A stretch of DNA of 64,000 nt from Pseudomonas tructae (GCF_004214895.1 NZ_CP035952.1:3110501-3174500), one strand, 5' to 3'; positions 33,739-43,350 are shown, numbered from the stretch's first letter. The notes: a model not told the origin generated them from the letters alone. Program-made: numbers and translations.

Positions 33739-35505
33739 ATGAGTGCAGTCACCAGTTCGGCCAACTTCGGTCATGGCTACCCTACCCCCGGTCCGCAAAC
33801 ACCCAACGCCCAGAAGGTGCTGGACCATGTGTTTTTTCTCTCTGAATCCGCCTGGAAGCAGGTCCGTGAAGAGGAACAGTTCGACTTCATCATCATCGGC
33901 ACCGGCTTTTGCTCCCTGGCCTTTGCCGAGCGAATCCTGAGCAGTAACCCCAAGGCACGGATCCTGATGGTCGAACGCGGGCCGTTCTTTCTTCCCGAGC
34001 ACTTTCAGAACCTGCCAATTCCCTATCAGAAAACCCTCGGCGGTTTCTCCGAGACCTTTCCCTGGACGCTGTCCGCCCGAACCGCAAGCCAGCCACCGGG
34101 CAATATCGGTTGGCAGCACGGCATGGTGCCGTTCTTCGGCGGGCGCAGCATCATGTGGAGCGCCTGGTGCCCGCGCCCGACCAAGGATGAAATGGCCTTT
34201 TGGCCCGAACAGACCATCGCGGCCGCCGAGGCACGTTTTGAATCTGCCGAGCAACTGCTCAACGTGATCCCGGCAGACAAGATCGATACCCAGCTCGACC
34301 CACAAGTGCGCGCCCATGTCACCGAGCAGCGCCCGGTGTACGGCACCCTGCAGCTTGAACTGCAGAAAATGCTCGACCACAACATCGGCAAGATCGATTC
34401 GGCCACGCGCTGGCTGCCAGCACCCTTGGCCGCTGCTGCCGATCGTGCTGGCGGTGTGGACTTTGCCAAGTTCTCGACCCCGGCCTCGATCATGGAATTG
34501 GCCGGCAAGCAGGCCGACCTTGCCGCCACCGGCACTGGCAGCCCGCTGCGCATCATCACCGAGTGCATTGTCGAGCGCATCCACCAGCAGGATGGCACCG
34601 CTACCGCTTTGCAAACCTCGCGCGGGGTGATCAACATCGGCCACGCCAAGCTTGTTCTGGCCATGGGTACCCTGCCGCCGGCAACCTTGCTGATGAACTC
34701 CTTCCCGCAGGTCAAGCGGGCCGGCGATCGATTCACCGCGCACTTCATCACCTCGGTGGTGGCGCGAGTGCCACGCAAGGACTATCCGTTTGCCGGCAAA
34801 CTTGCCGAGCTGGAACTGGCAGCGATCTACCTGGCCGGCAAGAACAAACACAATGGCATGCAGTACCACGTACAGTTGTCGGTGCTCTCGGACCGGGAGC
34901 CTGCGAAAAATGCGCAGAAAGCCGCACGCTACATGCCTGACGTCGTGGCCACCGCTTCAATGGCGCAACTGGAGTCGTCCAAGGACTACCTGGTGTTTGT
35001 CTGCGCCGTGCTCGGCGAGCTCGATTTCCGCAACCCGGAAAACCACTTCCACCTCAACGAACAGGCCGACCCGACCACCAACGTCAACCTGCAGGTGCTG
35101 GCCAACGAAAACGACCGGCAAACCTGGGACACTATGGATGAGGGCACGTTCCAGATGATGGAACGGGTATTCGCCCCCGAGGGCAAGGTCGAGTACTGGC
35201 ATGGCGACCCCAACCTCGGCCATTGGACCAGCCAGCGGCCGGATGTTGCCGAACGCCGGGTAGCCGGGCTGGTGCACGAGGGGTCGACTTTGTGGATCGG
35301 TGACAAGGACGAAGGTGTGGTCGGCCTCGACTACCGTCCCCATGGGGTAGAGAACGTCTACGTCACCGGCGGCGCCTTGTGGCCTGCCAGTGGTTCGTGG
35401 AACCCGACCATGACCATGGTGGCCCTGGCCCAGGACCTGGCTGACCAGCAGTTGGACAGCGTCAACGCCCCCACCCCGCTCACCTCGGACCTGACCGAGG
35501 TCTGA
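33739..35505 (+). CDS. GMC-type flavin oxidoreductase
   Basis: ATG 33739 has GGAGG eight bases upstream. The 588-residue product has the FAD-binding motif DFIIIGTGFCSLAFAERILS at about 51, then ILMVERGPFFLP (the ribose-binding Glu), GGRSIMWSAWCPRPT, and the C-terminal YVTGGALWPASGSWNPTMTM, which contains the conserved GMC end with the active-site Asn and neighbouring residues. Likely oxidises an alcohol or sugar-type substrate with FAD; no signal peptide. It is downstream of the two-component pair and may be its target. Convergent with kup. Confidence 0.85.
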   Translation: MSAVTSSANFGHGYPTPGPQTPNAQKVLDHVFFLSESAWKQVREEEQFDFIIIGTGFCSLAFAERILSSNPKARILMVERGPFFLPEHFQNLPIPYQKTLGGFSETFPWTLSARTASQPPGNIGWQHGMVPFFGGRSIMWSAWCPRPTKDEMAFWPEQTIAAAEARFESAEQLLNVIPADKIDTQLDPQVRAHVTEQRPVYGTLQLELQKMLDHNIGKIDSATRWLPAPLAAAADRAGGVDFAKFSTPASIMELAGKQADLAATGTGSPLRIITECIVERIHQQDGTATALQTSRGVINIGHAKLVLAMGTLPPATLLMNSFPQVKRAGDRFTAHFITSVVARVPRKDYPFAGKLAELELAAIYLAGKNKHNGMQYHVQLSVLSDREPAKNAQKAARYMPDVVATASMAQLESSKDYLVFVCAVLGELDFRNPENHFHLNEQADPTTNVNLQVLANENDRQTWDTMDEGTFQMMERVFAPEGKVEYWHGDPNLGHWTSQRPDVAERRVAGLVHEGSTLWIGDKDEGVVGLDYRPHGVENVYVTGGALWPASGSWNPTMTMVALAQDLADQQLDSVNAPTPLTSDLTEV

Positions 35506-35543
35506 CCTGCCTGTAGGCTCGGCGGGGCATTGCACCGCCGCAC

Positions 35544-37445
35544 CTACATTTCGACCTGGGTACCCAGCTCGATTACCCGGTTCAACGGCAGGTTGAAGTA
35601 TTTGAGGTTGCTGTTGGCGTTCTTGAGCAAGAAGGCAAACAGCGCCTCACGCCAGCGTGCCATGCCAATACGCTTGGTGGGGATCACGGTTTCGCGGCTG
35701 AGGAAGTAGGTGGTGACCATGGGGCTGAAATCCAGCTCATCGAGGTGGCACAACTGCAGCGCCGCCGGCACGTCGGGCTCTTCGATAAAGCCGAAGTTGA
35801 GGTTGACCCGGTAGAAGCCTTCACCATAACTCTGCACTTCAAAGCGTTGCGCCGCCGGTACCCGCGGGCGGTCCTGGGCGACCACGGTGAGCAGCACCAC
35901 CCGCTCATGCAACACCTGGTTATGCAGCAAGTTGTGCAGTAAGGCGTGGGGCACCGCATCGGCGCGGGCGGTGAGGAACACCGCCGTACCGCGCACCCGA
36001 TACGGTGGCTGCGCGGCAATGCTGCTGATGAACAGCGGCAGCGGCAAGGCTGTTTCGTCCAGGCGCTCGACAATGATCTTGCGTCCGCGCTTCCAGGTGG
36101 TCATCAGGATGAACAAGGCGATGCCGGCGATCACCGGAAAGGCGCCGCCCTGGAAAATCTTCGGTGCGTTGGCGGCAAAGTACAGGCTGTCGACCAGCAA
36201 AAAGCCCAGCAGCAACGGCACCGCCAGCCAGCGCGGCGCTTTCCACAGCAGCAGGACCACGGCCGAAGCCAGCAAGGTGGTGATCAGCATGGTTCCGGTT
36301 ACCGCCACGCCGTAGGCCGCCGCCAGTGCGCCGGACGACTCGAAGCCGATCACCAGCAGCACCACGCCGACCATCAGCGCCCAGTTCACCGTACCGATGT
36401 AAATCTGCCCCTGTTCCTGGCTGGACGTGTGCTGGATGAACATGCGCGGCACATAGCCCAGCTGGATGGCCTGGCGTGTCAGCGAAAAAGCACCGGAGAT
36501 CACCGCCTGGGAGGCGATGATGGTCGCCAGGGTGGCCAGGGCGATCATCGGCAACAGCGCCCAGTCCGGGGCCAGCAGGTAGAACGGGTTGCGCACCGCC
36601 TCCGGGTTGCCGAGGATCAGCGCGCCCTGGCCGAAGTAATTGAGCACCAAGCCTGGCAGCACCAGCAGGATCCAGGCACGGGCAATGGGTTTGCGGCCGA
36701 AGTGGCCCATGTCGGCATACAGCGCCTCGGCGCCGGTCAGGGCCAGCACCACCGCACCCAGAATCGCCACGCCCATGCCGGGGTGGACAATAAAGAAGTT
36801 CACCGCCCAAGCCGGGTTCATCGCCAGCAACACTTCCGGGCGCTGGACGATGCCGTAGATGCCCAGTGCGCCCAGCACGCTGAACCACAAGACCATGACC
36901 GGCCCGAACAGGATGCCGATCCGCGCGGTGCCATGCTTCTGGATCAGAAACAGCGCCACCAGCACCACCACCGCCAAGGGCACGACCCAGTGGTTGATGC
37001 CGTCGAAGGCCAGTTGCAGGCCCTCTACTGCCGACAACACCGAAATCGCCGGGGTGATCATGCTGTCGCCATAGAACAGCGCAGCGCCGAACAGCCCGAG
37101 CAGCACCAGCACCTTGCTCAATCGTGGATAAGGCGCCGCAGCGCGCCGGGCCAGGGCGGTCAAGGCCATGATCCCGCCCTCGCCCTGGTTGTCGGCGCGC
37201 AACACGAATAATACGTACTTGATGGTCACCACCCAGATCAGCGACCAGAACACCAGTGACAGAATGCCGAGCACGCCGTCATGGTTGGCCTGCACGCCGT
37301 AATGGCCGGCAAAGACTTCCTTGAGGGTGTACAACGGGCTGGTGCCGATGTCGCCATAGACCACGCCGGCGGCGGCGATCAACAGGCTCAGTGACGAGGT
37401 TTTTACAGGGGAATGGGCGCTGGCTGAAGATGCGGCTTGGCTCAC
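35544..37445 (-). CDS. kup: Potassium transporter Kup
   Basis: A 633-residue member of the KUP/HAK family. The N-terminal [20 protein letters not shown] is the family signature; about 12 membrane helices follow (for example [40 protein letters not shown]), then a C-terminal cytoplasmic domain ([20 protein letters not shown] ... [20 protein letters not shown]). Low-affinity K+ uptake, probably with H+. Length is normal. Single gene, with a REP pair 100 bases before its start. Confidence 0.96.
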   Translation of the reverse strand: MSQAASSASAHSPVKTSSLSLLIAAAGVVYGDIGTSPLYTLKEVFAGHYGVQANHDGVLGILSLVFWSLIWVVTIKYVLFVLRADNQGEGGIMALTALARRAAAPYPRLSKVLVLLGLFGAALFYGDSMITPAISVLSAVEGLQLAFDGINHWVVPLAVVVLVALFLIQKHGTARIGILFGPVMVLWFSVLGALGIYGIVQRPEVLLAMNPAWAVNFFIVHPGMGVAILGAVVLALTGAEALYADMGHFGRKPIARAWILLVLPGLVLNYFGQGALILGNPEAVRNPFYLLAPDWALLPMIALATLATIIASQAVISGAFSLTRQAIQLGYVPRMFIQHTSSQEQGQIYIGTVNWALMVGVVLLVIGFESSGALAAAYGVAVTGTMLITTLLASAVVLLLWKAPRWLAVPLLLGFLLVDSLYFAANAPKIFQGGAFPVIAGIALFILMTTWKRGRKIIVERLDETALPLPLFISSIAAQPPYRVRGTAVFLTARADAVPHALLHNLLHNQVLHERVVLLTVVAQDRPRVPAAQRFEVQSYGEGFYRVNLNFGFIEEPDVPAALQLCHLDELDFSPMVTTYFLSRETVIPTKRIGMARWREALFAFLLKNANSNLKYFNLPLNRVIELGTQVEM

Positions 37446-37544
37446 GGCAGGACGTCTCGAAGAAATGCGCGGGCAGTATCCCCGTCCGCGTAATGCGTCT
37501 GCGTAAAAAGTCCGTAAAATTTTCTTACATTTGTGCTGCCTTCG

Positions 37545-37595
37545 TCGCGGGGCAAGCCCGCTCCTACACTCTGTGGGAGCGGGCTTGCCCCGCGA
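37545..37595. repeat. Paired REP element
   Basis: Two inverted copies of the P. putida type REP (TCGCGGGGCAAGCCCGCTCC and its complement, 37545-37568 and 37572-37595) separated by 3 bases. Located between kup and the Dyp peroxidase gene end. Confidence 0.9.
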
Positions 37596-37600
37596 TTGAT

Positions 37601-38482
37601 CTACCGTGCGAGCACCGCGCTCAGGTCAAGTCCGCCTGCACCCAGCGGCGGGCACCAGTAATAGCCACCGGTGAGCGGCCGGCTGAAGCGGTACAGGGCG
37701 TCGACCACGCCGTCTTCCAGGCCGCTCATGCGCCGCAGTTGCACTTCGAAGGCATCGAAGGCGTGACCGAAGGCAAGAAACGCCAGGCCCGCGCCGCGCT
37801 CATCGGCCCAGGGCATCGAGCGCCGGACAATAAACGCCTCGGGGTCGAAACTTTCCTGGGCGGTGCGTTTGACGTGGGCCGATTCTGGCGCGTCGTCGAG
37901 TTCTTCGTTGTCAGCCTTGCGGCGGCCGATGATGTCGTCCTGCTCGGCCTGCGGCAACGCCTTGAAGCACTCCAGGTCATGGCGCCACAGCTGGAAGGCG
38001 GCAAAGCTCGAGCCGTTCAGCCCCGGCACGTCGCTGGAGAGGATCGCAGCTTCGATGGCGGCGTCTGCCACCGGGTTCTCGGTGCCATCTTCGTAGCCGG
38101 TCAGGTCATGGCCGGTCTTGTGGCGGAAGGCGTCGGTGGCTTCGGCCAGGCTGAAGGCGGGCGCCAGAAGTTTTTCCAGGGTCTGGCTGAGCAGCCACAG
38201 GTCACCACGGTCTTCACCGCGCAGCCACAGCCACAGATCGTGCTGGGTGCAGGGGTTGTCGACGGCCGCGGTCAGTTGCGGAAACCCGCGCAGGCCGTCG
38301 ACACTGCCCCCCAGGGCCGTCACCAGCGGCGCACCGAAGCCGGCCACCACAGCACTGCCATCAACCTGTTGCAGCAACGCATCGAGCACGACCGGCAGCG
38401 CGGCTGGCGAGTGCAAGGTGAAAAACAGGTGGCGGGCCTGGGCGGGAACGGGAGCTGCAAGAATGCCGGGCTGAAACTGCAT
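37601..38482 (-). CDS. Dyp-type haem peroxidase
   Basis: A 293-residue protein of the dye-decolourising peroxidase family. The distal-side motif GYEDGTENP has Asp132; the proximal haem-ligand His is His203 in ESAHVKRTA; and the conserved Arg lies in [29 protein letters not shown] and the C-terminal GGYYWCPPL are also typical. No signal peptide, so cytoplasmic (possibly encapsulated cargo; no encapsulin gene is near). Reduces peroxides with an aromatic donor. Single gene. Confidence 0.94.
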   Translation of the reverse strand: MQFQPGILAAPVPAQARHLFFTLHSPAALPVVLDALLQQVDGSAVVAGFGAPLVTALGGSVDGLRGFPQLTAAVDNPCTQHDLWLWLRGEDRGDLWLLSQTLEKLLAPAFSLAEATDAFRHKTGHDLTGYEDGTENPVADAAIEAAILSSDVPGLNGSSFAAFQLWRHDLECFKALPQAEQDDIIGRRKADNEELDDAPESAHVKRTAQESFDPEAFIVRRSMPWADERGAGLAFLAFGHAFDAFEVQLRRMSGLEDGVVDALYRFSRPLTGGYYWCPPLGAGGLDLSAVLAR

Positions 38483-38556
38483 CGGGAGTCGGGTCCTGGG
38501 GTAAAAGCCGGGATGCTACTGTTTGTCCCGTATAAACCGCAAGGTATGTAATGAAA

Positions 38557-39303
38557 TCAACCCGGCCAGTAACAGACCAGCGCAGGCACGCCCAATACCG
38601 TCGCTGCCAATAGGCCAAAACGCTTCCAGCGTGCCCATGGCGCTTGCCAAACCCCCAGCGTTTGTAGCTCAGCTTTGAATTTCTCGGCCTTTTTATGATC
38701 ATTGCTCAGTTGAGGTGTCAGTAGCACTGCCCAGATAAGCAAAGTCACCAGCATAGTGCCGAAGGACACCCCAAAAAAGCTTACCTTGAGCCAATCGACC
38801 ACCAGTTTGCCTATATCGACCCAGAAATCGGTAAGCGCCATCGTCATCAACGTCAGAAGCACCAGCACCAGCGCGGCGTTCAGCGCCAGCCTGCGCGCGT
38901 TCATGCTCCTGACCCGGCCTGCACTGGAGGGTAGATAGCTGAGCCCTGTGACATGCAGCACATCATTGCCGACCTGCTGCGCGACAGTAAACTGCACGTC
39001 GCCTTTCTCACGCGTCCAGTACTGGCCTATCAGGTTCTTGAAAAAGAAAGGGAAGTTAAACGGGTGAAGGACGAACTCATCAACTGCCGCACCTGTAAAC
39101 ACGATAGCGCTAAGGGGTGTGCCTCCCCATGTAGTAATCCCACGATTCACACCCACGCTATACAGCCGGTGCTGAGTATTGACCTGAAACCGTCTGTTGT
39201 TGAACACCTGCAGCGGCTGGGACGAATAGTGGATAAGGCATTTCGGTTTTGTGCGTCGCACGGCGCAACTCCAGTACTGTGTCGAGTAATGGTAACTAGC
39301 CAC
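38557..39303 (-). CDS. Membrane protein of unknown family with soluble N-terminal domain
   Basis: The frame of 248 codons (GTG start at 39303) is coherent along its length: RFQVNTQHRLYSVGVNRGIT, WGGTPLSAIVFTGAAVDEFV and NLIGQYWTREKGDVQFTVAQ, followed by two membrane helices (LALNAALVLVLLTLMTMALT; VSFFGVSFGTMLVTLLIWAV) and a basic C-terminus. A shorter start at 38904 (MNARRLALNAALV) would give only the two-helix part. The lower GC of the N-terminal half suggests acquisition. I do not recognise the family; such proteins often accompany secretion-system effectors, but no such gene is adjacent. Confidence 0.6.
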   Translation of the reverse strand: MASYHYSTQYWSCAVRRTKPKCLIHYSSQPLQVFNNRRFQVNTQHRLYSVGVNRGITTWGGTPLSAIVFTGAAVDEFVLHPFNFPFFFKNLIGQYWTREKGDVQFTVAQQVGNDVLHVTGLSYLPSSAGRVRSMNARRLALNAALVLVLLTLMTMALTDFWVDIGKLVVDWLKVSFFGVSFGTMLVTLLIWAVLLTPQLSNDHKKAEKFKAELQTLGVWQAPWARWKRFGLLAATVLGVPALVCYWPG

Positions 39304-39419
39304 TACCCAGGTGCAAAACCAAAATTGCCGCTGTCCAGGCTCAAATGCGCTGTGCTACCGACGCAGGACGCTATCCTCGCCTACACTGCCGATCATCCTT
39401 TTGGCATGAGCTGACCGAT

Positions 39420-40316
39420 ATGACCGCATCCCCATTACTCAGTGCTTTCCTGCCCATCGCCCTGGGTTTCATCATGCTCGGTCTGGGTCTTACCCTGACC
39501 CTGGCCGATTTCGCCCGGGTGGTGAAGTTCCCAAGGCCGGTGCTGATCGGCCTGGCCTGCCAGATTCTGCTACTGCCATTTATCTGCTTTCTGATCGCCA
39601 AGGGCTTTGGCCTGGCGCCTGCGCTGGCGGTGGGCCTGATGCTGCTGGCTGCTTCGCCCGGCGGCACCACGGCCAACCTGTTCAGCCACCTGGCCCATGG
39701 TGACGTGGCCCTGAACGTGACCCTGACAGCGGTCAACTCGCTGATTGCGATCCTGACCATGCCGCTGCTGGTCAACCTGTCGCTGGCGCACTTCATGGCT
39801 GCCGACCAGGCTATCCCGTTGCAGTTCGCCAAGGTCTTGCAGGTGTTTGCCATCGTGCTGCTGCCGGTGGCGCTGGGCATGTTGATTCGCTACCTGGCAC
39901 CGGGGTTTGCCACGCGCATGGAGCGGCCGATGAAGATCATCGCGGCGCTGTTTCTGGTGTTCACCATCGTCCTGGCCATGGTCAAGGATTGGCAGACGGT
40001 CGTGGACTATGCCCCGGTGGTCGGCGGCGCGGCGCTATTGTTCAACCTGCTGAGCCTGGGCGTCGGCTACTGGCTGCCGCGGCTGTTGCGCATCCCCAAG
40101 CGTCAGGCGATTGCCATCGGCATGGAGATAGGCATTCACAACGGCACCTTGGCGATCGCCCTGGCCTTGAGCCCTACCCTGCTGAACAACTCGACCATGG
40201 CGATCCCGGCGGCGATCTACAGCCTGATCATGTTCTTCACGGCGGCGGGGTTTGGTTGGTGGGTAAGCCGTGACCGCGAACCTGTGGCCGTGAGCGTGGG
40301 CACGAGCAGCGACTAG
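39420..40316 (+). CDS. Bile acid:sodium symporter (BASS) family transporter
   Basis: A 298-residue membrane protein with about ten helices. Family marks: LGLTLTLADFARVVKFPRPV near residue 24, LLAASPGGTTANLFSHLAHG near 80, and MEIGIHNGTLAIALAL near 238, the last two being the Na+-site stretches of BASS proteins. Bacterial members import organic anions such as 2-keto acids or pantoate-like compounds with Na+; the substrate is open. It ends by overlapping 4 bases with the end of the AraC regulator gene on the opposite strand. Confidence 0.92.
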   Translation: MTASPLLSAFLPIALGFIMLGLGLTLTLADFARVVKFPRPVLIGLACQILLLPFICFLIAKGFGLAPALAVGLMLLAASPGGTTANLFSHLAHGDVALNVTLTAVNSLIAILTMPLLVNLSLAHFMAADQAIPLQFAKVLQVFAIVLLPVALGMLIRYLAPGFATRMERPMKIIAALFLVFTIVLAMVKDWQTVVDYAPVVGGAALLFNLLSLGVGYWLPRLLRIPKRQAIAIGMEIGIHNGTLAIALALSPTLLNNSTMAIPAAIYSLIMFFTAAGFGWWVSRDREPVAVSVGTSSD

Positions 40317-41110
40317 CTTGAACGCGCCAGGCCGCGAGGTGGCGCACCGTAGGTGCGGCGAAACAGGCGGCTGAAATGGGCCTGGTCGTAAAAGCCCAGG
40401 TCCAGGGCTATCGTGCTCAACGGCTGCCCGGCCAGTACCCGTGGCAAAGCACGTTCCAGGCGCAATTGGGTCAGCCACTGTTGCGGCGGCAATCCGCACT
40501 GGTTGCGAAAGCGGCGCAGCAACTGCCAGGGGCTGAGGTCGACGAAAGCGGCCATCTCTTCCAGGCTTGGCGGCTGGTCCAGGCGCGACTCCAGCCATTC
40601 ACGCAGCTGCCGCCAGCGTTGCGGGTCAAACCCCTGGCCGTGGTCGCTGACCGTCAGGGTCGAGCCGAGCCCGAACAGCAGCGCCAGGGTTTCCAATAGC
40701 TGGCTGTGGAATGCCAGCGGATCGCGTTGGCGATGCAGGCCATCCAGCTGCTGTTGCAACTGCGGATGACGCAGCTGTGCGGCATTGAGGTTAGGCAAGC
40801 CCTGGCGGCCGTCACTCAAATCGCGGCTGACTTCAGCCAGCCAGAGCGGGTCGAGGGTCAGGATGCGCATGCCGTATCCCTGCTCATCGGCGCTGGCACC
40901 GTCGTGTACCTGCTCCGGGGCCATCAGCAGGATGTCTCCGGGCCCTGCCAGTTGCCGCGTGCCGGCTGCGGCATAGCGCTGCTGACCGACGACCATCAGG
41001 CCGATGTGGTACTCCAGGTGAAAATGCCGGGGAAAGGCAAAGTGCTGGTAGCGGGCATCGATCAGGCGTACACCTGGATGCCCGGGGGCCTGATGGACGA
41101 CGCTATCCAA
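40313..41110 (-). CDS. AraC-family transcriptional regulator
   Basis: A 265-residue protein with an N-terminal cupin-type sensor domain (FPRHFHLEYHIGLMVVGQQR; GPGDILLMAPEQVHDG) and a C-terminal pair of helix-turn-helix motifs (LSPWQLLRRFRNQCGLPPQQ; STIALDLGFYDQAHFSRLFR), as usual for AraC regulators of amino acid or sugar genes. Start is a TTG directly after the stop of the dehydratase gene. It is the third gene in a dehydratase/RidA operon, which it probably controls, and may also act on the convergent BASS transporter. Confidence 0.92.
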   Translation of the reverse strand: MDSVVHQAPGHPGVRLIDARYQHFAFPRHFHLEYHIGLMVVGQQRYAAAGTRQLAGPGDILLMAPEQVHDGASADEQGYGMRILTLDPLWLAEVSRDLSDGRQGLPNLNAAQLRHPQLQQQLDGLHRQRDPLAFHSQLLETLALLFGLGSTLTVSDHGQGFDPQRWRQLREWLESRLDQPPSLEEMAAFVDLSPWQLLRRFRNQCGLPPQQWLTQLRLERALPRVLAGQPLSTIALDLGFYDQAHFSRLFRRTYGAPPRGLARSS

Positions 41111-42028
41111 CTAGCAGGCCGCCCGCCATTGGCGGATCTGGTCGAGGGTCGCGGTTACGCCGCCACATACGATGACCAGCACCTTCTGGTACTGCTTGAG
41201 CGCTGCCGTCGGCGCATAAGCCAGGGCTAAGGCTGCACCGCAGGCAGGCTCGACCAGGATACGCTGGTCCAGCAGGAACTGCTCGCAAGCATCCAGCGCC
41301 GCCTGATCACTGACCACATGGCTGTACACCGGCCTTGCCTGGCTCCACTGGAAAGCCCGTTGGCAGACTTGTTTGGCCGCAAGCGAGGTGGCCACGGTGT
41401 TGACCGTTTCCAGTGCGATCAGTTGCCGTTGCGCCATGGCCGCGGCCAGCGATGCGGCGCCGGCGGTCTCCACGGCAAATACGGGCACCTGGCCCCAGCC
41501 GTTGCGCGCCAGCCCCTCGCAGACACCAGACAGCAAACCACCGCCGCCCACCGCGACCACCACCGCATCCGGGCTGAAACCCTTGGCGGCGACTTCATCG
41601 ATCATGCTGGCATGGCCCTGCCACAGCAGCGGGTCGTCGAAGGGATGGATATAGGCGTCATCCTCGCCCAGCATCGACAGCGCCAGGGCATTGGCTTCAT
41701 GCCAGGCCTTGCCGTGCACGATCACCTCGGCGTGCTCCTGGCGGATCAGTTGTTTGGCCCGTTCGGTGGTTGTCTCTGGCACCACCACCGTCACCGCCAG
41801 GCCCAGGCAGCGCCCGGCATAGGCTACGGCAATACCGGCATTACCGCCCGAAGACGAGATGAACCGGCGCTTGCCCTGCTGGGCATAGGCCTGGCAGGCG
41901 GCGCCAATACCGCGCAACTTGAACGAACCGCTGGGCTGCAGCGCATCGAGCTTGAGCCAGATGTCCAGGCCACTGGCCAGGCTCAACGGGCGCGAGGCCA
42001 GCAGCGGGGTTTCGATGTGCAGGCTCAT
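41111..42028 (-). CDS. PLP-dependent serine/threonine dehydratase-like enzyme
   Basis: A 305-residue fold type II PLP enzyme. The PLP lysine is Lys37 in QPSGSFKLRG, SSSGGNAGIAVAYAG binds substrate, and the phosphate loop is VGGGGLLSG near residue 162. The C-terminal VIVCGGVTA is typical too. No regulatory ACT domain, so of the degradative type. Such enzymes turn Ser or Thr into enamine/imine intermediates and then keto acids plus ammonia. The gene overlaps by four bases with a RidA-family gene, whose product hydrolyses exactly these reactive enamines. Confidence 0.92.
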   Translation of the reverse strand: MSLHIETPLLASRPLSLASGLDIWLKLDALQPSGSFKLRGIGAACQAYAQQGKRRFISSSGGNAGIAVAYAGRCLGLAVTVVVPETTTERAKQLIRQEHAEVIVHGKAWHEANALALSMLGEDDAYIHPFDDPLLWQGHASMIDEVAAKGFSPDAVVVAVGGGGLLSGVCEGLARNGWGQVPVFAVETAGAASLAAAMAQRQLIALETVNTVATSLAAKQVCQRAFQWSQARPVYSHVVSDQAALDACEQFLLDQRILVEPACGAALALAYAPTAALKQYQKVLVIVCGGVTATLDQIRQWRAAC

Positions 42029-42501
42029 GAGGTTTCTCCACTGGTCAATTCAACGATCAGTTCTATTTCGACACAGGCACCCCGCGGGATCTGGCTGGCA
42101 CCGAAGGCGCTGCGCGCATGCTTGCCGCGCTCACCGAAGACCTCTTCGAGCAACTGCGAGCAGCCATTGGCGACCAGGTGCTGTTCGGTGTACTCACTGC
42201 TGCTGTTGACCAGGCACAGCAGCTTGACCACTTTATGGATGCGGTTCAAGTCGCCAGTGGCGGCGAGTAAGGTGGCGAGCAAGTCGAGGCCGACACTGCG
42301 CGCGGCGCTTTGCCCGGTGGCGGTGTCCAGTTCGCGGCCGAGCTGGCCGACCCAGGGGGCGCCTTCGTGCTTGGCGATATGCCCGGAAATGAACAACAGG
42401 TTGCCGCTCTGCACCCACGGCAGATAGGCGGCAGCCGGTGGGCTGGGTGGCGTGAGGGTGATGCCCAGTTGTTCGAGACGCTGATGAGGGGATACGGACA
42501 T
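42025..42501 (-). CDS. RidA/YjgF-family protein
   Basis: ATG 42501 (MSVSPHQRLEQLGITLTPPS) gives 158 residues, the length of the larger RidA subfamily (YjgH/TdcF-like long form). PWVQSGNLLFISGHIAKHEG, ARSVGLDLLATLLAATGDLN, VVKLLCLVNSSSEYTEQHLV and the end ARSAFGASQIPRGACVEIEL match the family, including the Arg that binds the substrate carboxylate. RidA enzymes deaminate 2-aminoacrylate and similar enamines. Its overlap with the dehydratase gene fits that role. Confidence 0.92.
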   Translation of the reverse strand: MSVSPHQRLEQLGITLTPPSPPAAAYLPWVQSGNLLFISGHIAKHEGAPWVGQLGRELDTATGQSAARSVGLDLLATLLAATGDLNRIHKVVKLLCLVNSSSEYTEQHLVANGCSQLLEEVFGERGKHARSAFGASQIPRGACVEIELIVELTSGETS

Positions 42502-42595
42502 GGCAGGTGGCCTTGAGGTGATAACCACGTCAGCCTAATGCCAGAGGGATGCTGGAATCTTGTATGAAATTGCGCGCAGGGCCTAGGCACTCCCG

Positions 42596-42620
42596 TGTGG
42601 GAGCGGGCTTGCCCCGCGAT
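42596..42620. repeat. Single REP element
   Basis: One REP copy (TGTGGGAGCGGGCTTGCCCC and following CGCGAT), without an inverted partner, between the RidA gene start and the hydroxylase gene end. Confidence 0.85.
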
Positions 42621-42640
42621 GGGCGTGGGTATCGACACAT

Positions 42641-43114
42641 TTAGCCGCGATTACGATTGCTTCGCACCCGCAGTTGCTGCTTCAACCTGCGCAGCGGCGG
42701 CGCATACAAAAAGCCGAACGACACATTGTTGTCCCGGCCCTTGATCGCGTGGTGAAGCCTATGGGCCTGGTACAGGCGCTTGAGGTAGCGGTTGCGCGGT
42801 CGTGGCCGCAGCGGCCAGTGGCGATGGACGATGCCGTCATGGACGATCACATAGATCACCCCGAACGCCGCCACCCCTGCCCCCACCCACTGCAACGGCG
42901 CATGCCCGGCGCGGCCCAGCACCACCAGGGCGAAGGCGATCAGGGCCAGGGCCAGCAGGTAGACGTCGTTGGTTTCCAGCGCGCCAAGCTGCGGCTCATG
43001 GTGTGAACGGTGCAGGAACCAGCCCCAGCCGTGCATGATGTAGCGATGCGCGAGGTAGCCGACGCCCTCCATGCCGATCAGGGTACAGAGAAATACCACA
43101 AGGTTGAGGATCAT
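42641..43114 (-). CDS. CrtZ-like beta-carotene hydroxylase / fatty acid hydroxylase family
   Basis: A 157-residue membrane protein from ATG 43114 with three to four helices and the His-box pattern of the hydroxylase superfamily: HRYIMHGWGWFLHRSHHEPQ (residues 23-42), HDGIVHRHWP and HRLHHAIKG. These His bind a diiron centre. The sequence is typical of CrtZ carotenoid hydroxylases, which add hydroxyl groups to beta-rings. No other carotenoid gene is in the window, so its natural substrate may differ. Upstream lies a remnant of a membrane fusion protein gene. Confidence 0.87.
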   Translation of the reverse strand: MILNLVVFLCTLIGMEGVGYLAHRYIMHGWGWFLHRSHHEPQLGALETNDVYLLALALIAFALVVLGRAGHAPLQWVGAGVAAFGVIYVIVHDGIVHRHWPLRPRPRNRYLKRLYQAHRLHHAIKGRDNNVSFGFLYAPPLRRLKQQLRVRSNRNRG

Positions 43115-43155
43115 GCGTTCGAGCTTCGCGTGGGGTGGCAGAATCGCTGCAAAGC

Positions 43156-43350
43156 CTACCACCTCGACCCTATTCGCGCACCGTCACCGTGGCCGTGGTA
43201 CCGGCACGCAGCCAGGGCATAACGCTCGGGGTCGATCTCCAGCAGCAGCTCGCCCTTGTCCACGTGCTGGTTGTCCGTCACCTTGAGGCTGACAATGCGC
43301 CCGCGGTAAAGCCGCTGAGCACGAAAGCATATCCGCAGCGGATGCAACAA
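43156..43350 (-). pseudogene. Membrane fusion (HlyD/EmrA-type) protein fragment
   Basis: The minus strand reads RGRIVSLKVTDNQHVDKGEL then LLEIDPERYALA, the lipoyl-like hairpin motif of HlyD/EmrA-type periplasmic adaptors, within an otherwise unrelated 64-codon frame. Everything before and after is missing. It is a remnant of an efflux gene, perhaps lost together with its transporter. Just upstream of crtZ-like gene. Confidence 0.7.

Noticed and set aside
32905..34869. A 654-codon minus-strand frame opposite the response regulator and GMC gene
   Set aside because: Antisense to two genes with clear domains; no motif or ribosome site of its own.
35946..37211. A 421-codon plus-strand frame opposite kup
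   Set aside because: Shadow of the potassium transporter; low-complexity Gln/His/Asp-rich translation without domains.
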